A stretch of 64,000 nt of DNA, from positions 10,269,642 to 10,333,641 of the forward strand of contig OU452229.1 of assembly GCA_911728455.2 (NCBI GenBank). The letters are read 5' to 3'. Below, piece by piece: positions 63,733 through 64,000 of the stretch. This DNA is from Marthasterias glacialis (lineage: Eukaryota > Echinodermata > Asteroidea > Forcipulatida > Asteriidae). A model generated the notes under the pieces. It saw only the letters and a program-made list of their open reading frames with translations. It was not told the DNA's origin and made no database searches. Position numbers and translations under genes: made by a program. Each line of letters opens with the position of its first letter. The stretch's first letter is position 1.

Positions 63733-64000
63733 CTGGAAGAACAATTGTTTATATAAAAAAAAATCCACTTTATAAATTGCTTAGTTGAATCGAATCAGCT
63801 AAGATTGTTACTGGAAATTTGAATTCAGAGATATAATGTCTAAAGGCCAATCAGCTTGTTTGAGTTTAATGACTATTCACATGTTAATCTTTGTGTCGTT
63901 TATGATCGTCACTTATGATTTAAGTGATACCGGTACATGTACGTTGACCGACACCATTCTGATTTATTGAGTCATTTATTTGACCCACGATGTTTATGAG

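Larger units (their letters stand above)
43584..64000 (+). repeat. Right copy of the near-identical 20.5-kb segment
   Basis: Counterpart of 1-20486. Clear indels include about 44 bases present here near 48400 but absent near 4845, 33 bases missing near 46890 compared with 3310-3350, 24 bases missing near 50830, and about 40 bases missing near 63170. All these lie in introns or intergenic DNA; coding length is unchanged except for the last exon of D versus B. Confidence 0.95.

Overview
The window is a stretch of invertebrate animal nuclear DNA, AT-rich, with short exons, GT..AG introns and dense small repeats. The gene structure, the tRNA-derived SINEs and the many short inverted-repeat elements suggest a marine invertebrate, possibly a deuterostome such as an echinoderm, hemichordate or amphioxus. 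The species cannot be fixed from the sequence alone. No prokaryotic, organellar or rRNA feature was found.

All recognisable host genes are minus-strand members of one family: type II membrane M1 zinc aminopeptidases related to aminopeptidase N and glutamyl aminopeptidase. Four lie head to tail. Gene A (12617 to the left edge) lacks its 3' end. Gene B (32534 to 19112) has all 17 exons but is frameshifted in exon 1. Gene C (56175 to 42683) is complete: 17 exons, 2982 nt, 993 aa. Gene D (from the right edge to 62656) shows only its last two exons. Exon order and intron phases agree in every copy where they can be seen.

Two levels of duplication are visible. Window 1-20486 is almost base-for-base the same as 43584-64000, so A matches C and B matches D at a spacing of about 43.5 kb. 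Within each unit A and B are older paralogues about 20 kb apart. They differ clearly in most exons but are nearly identical in parts of exon 1, exon 2, exon 7 and exons 8-9, which looks like gene conversion. The A/C versus B/D match is either a recent tandem segmental duplication or two haplotypes joined in one assembly.

The three intergenic regions (12640-19111, 32558-42682, 56199-62655) and the introns hold broken LINE pieces, three kinds of tRNA-derived SINE, many fold-back (MITE-like) elements, a GATCAAGATG minisatellite, a 38-bp tandem repeat of variable copy number, and low-complexity DNA. The most notable points are the near-perfect 43.5-kb duplication, the 106-nt exon lesion in gene B, the altered active-site surroundings in A and C, the mosaic A/B similarity, a fold-back insertion with a matching empty site, and a cluster of TTGCATATGCAA palindromes unique to gene B.
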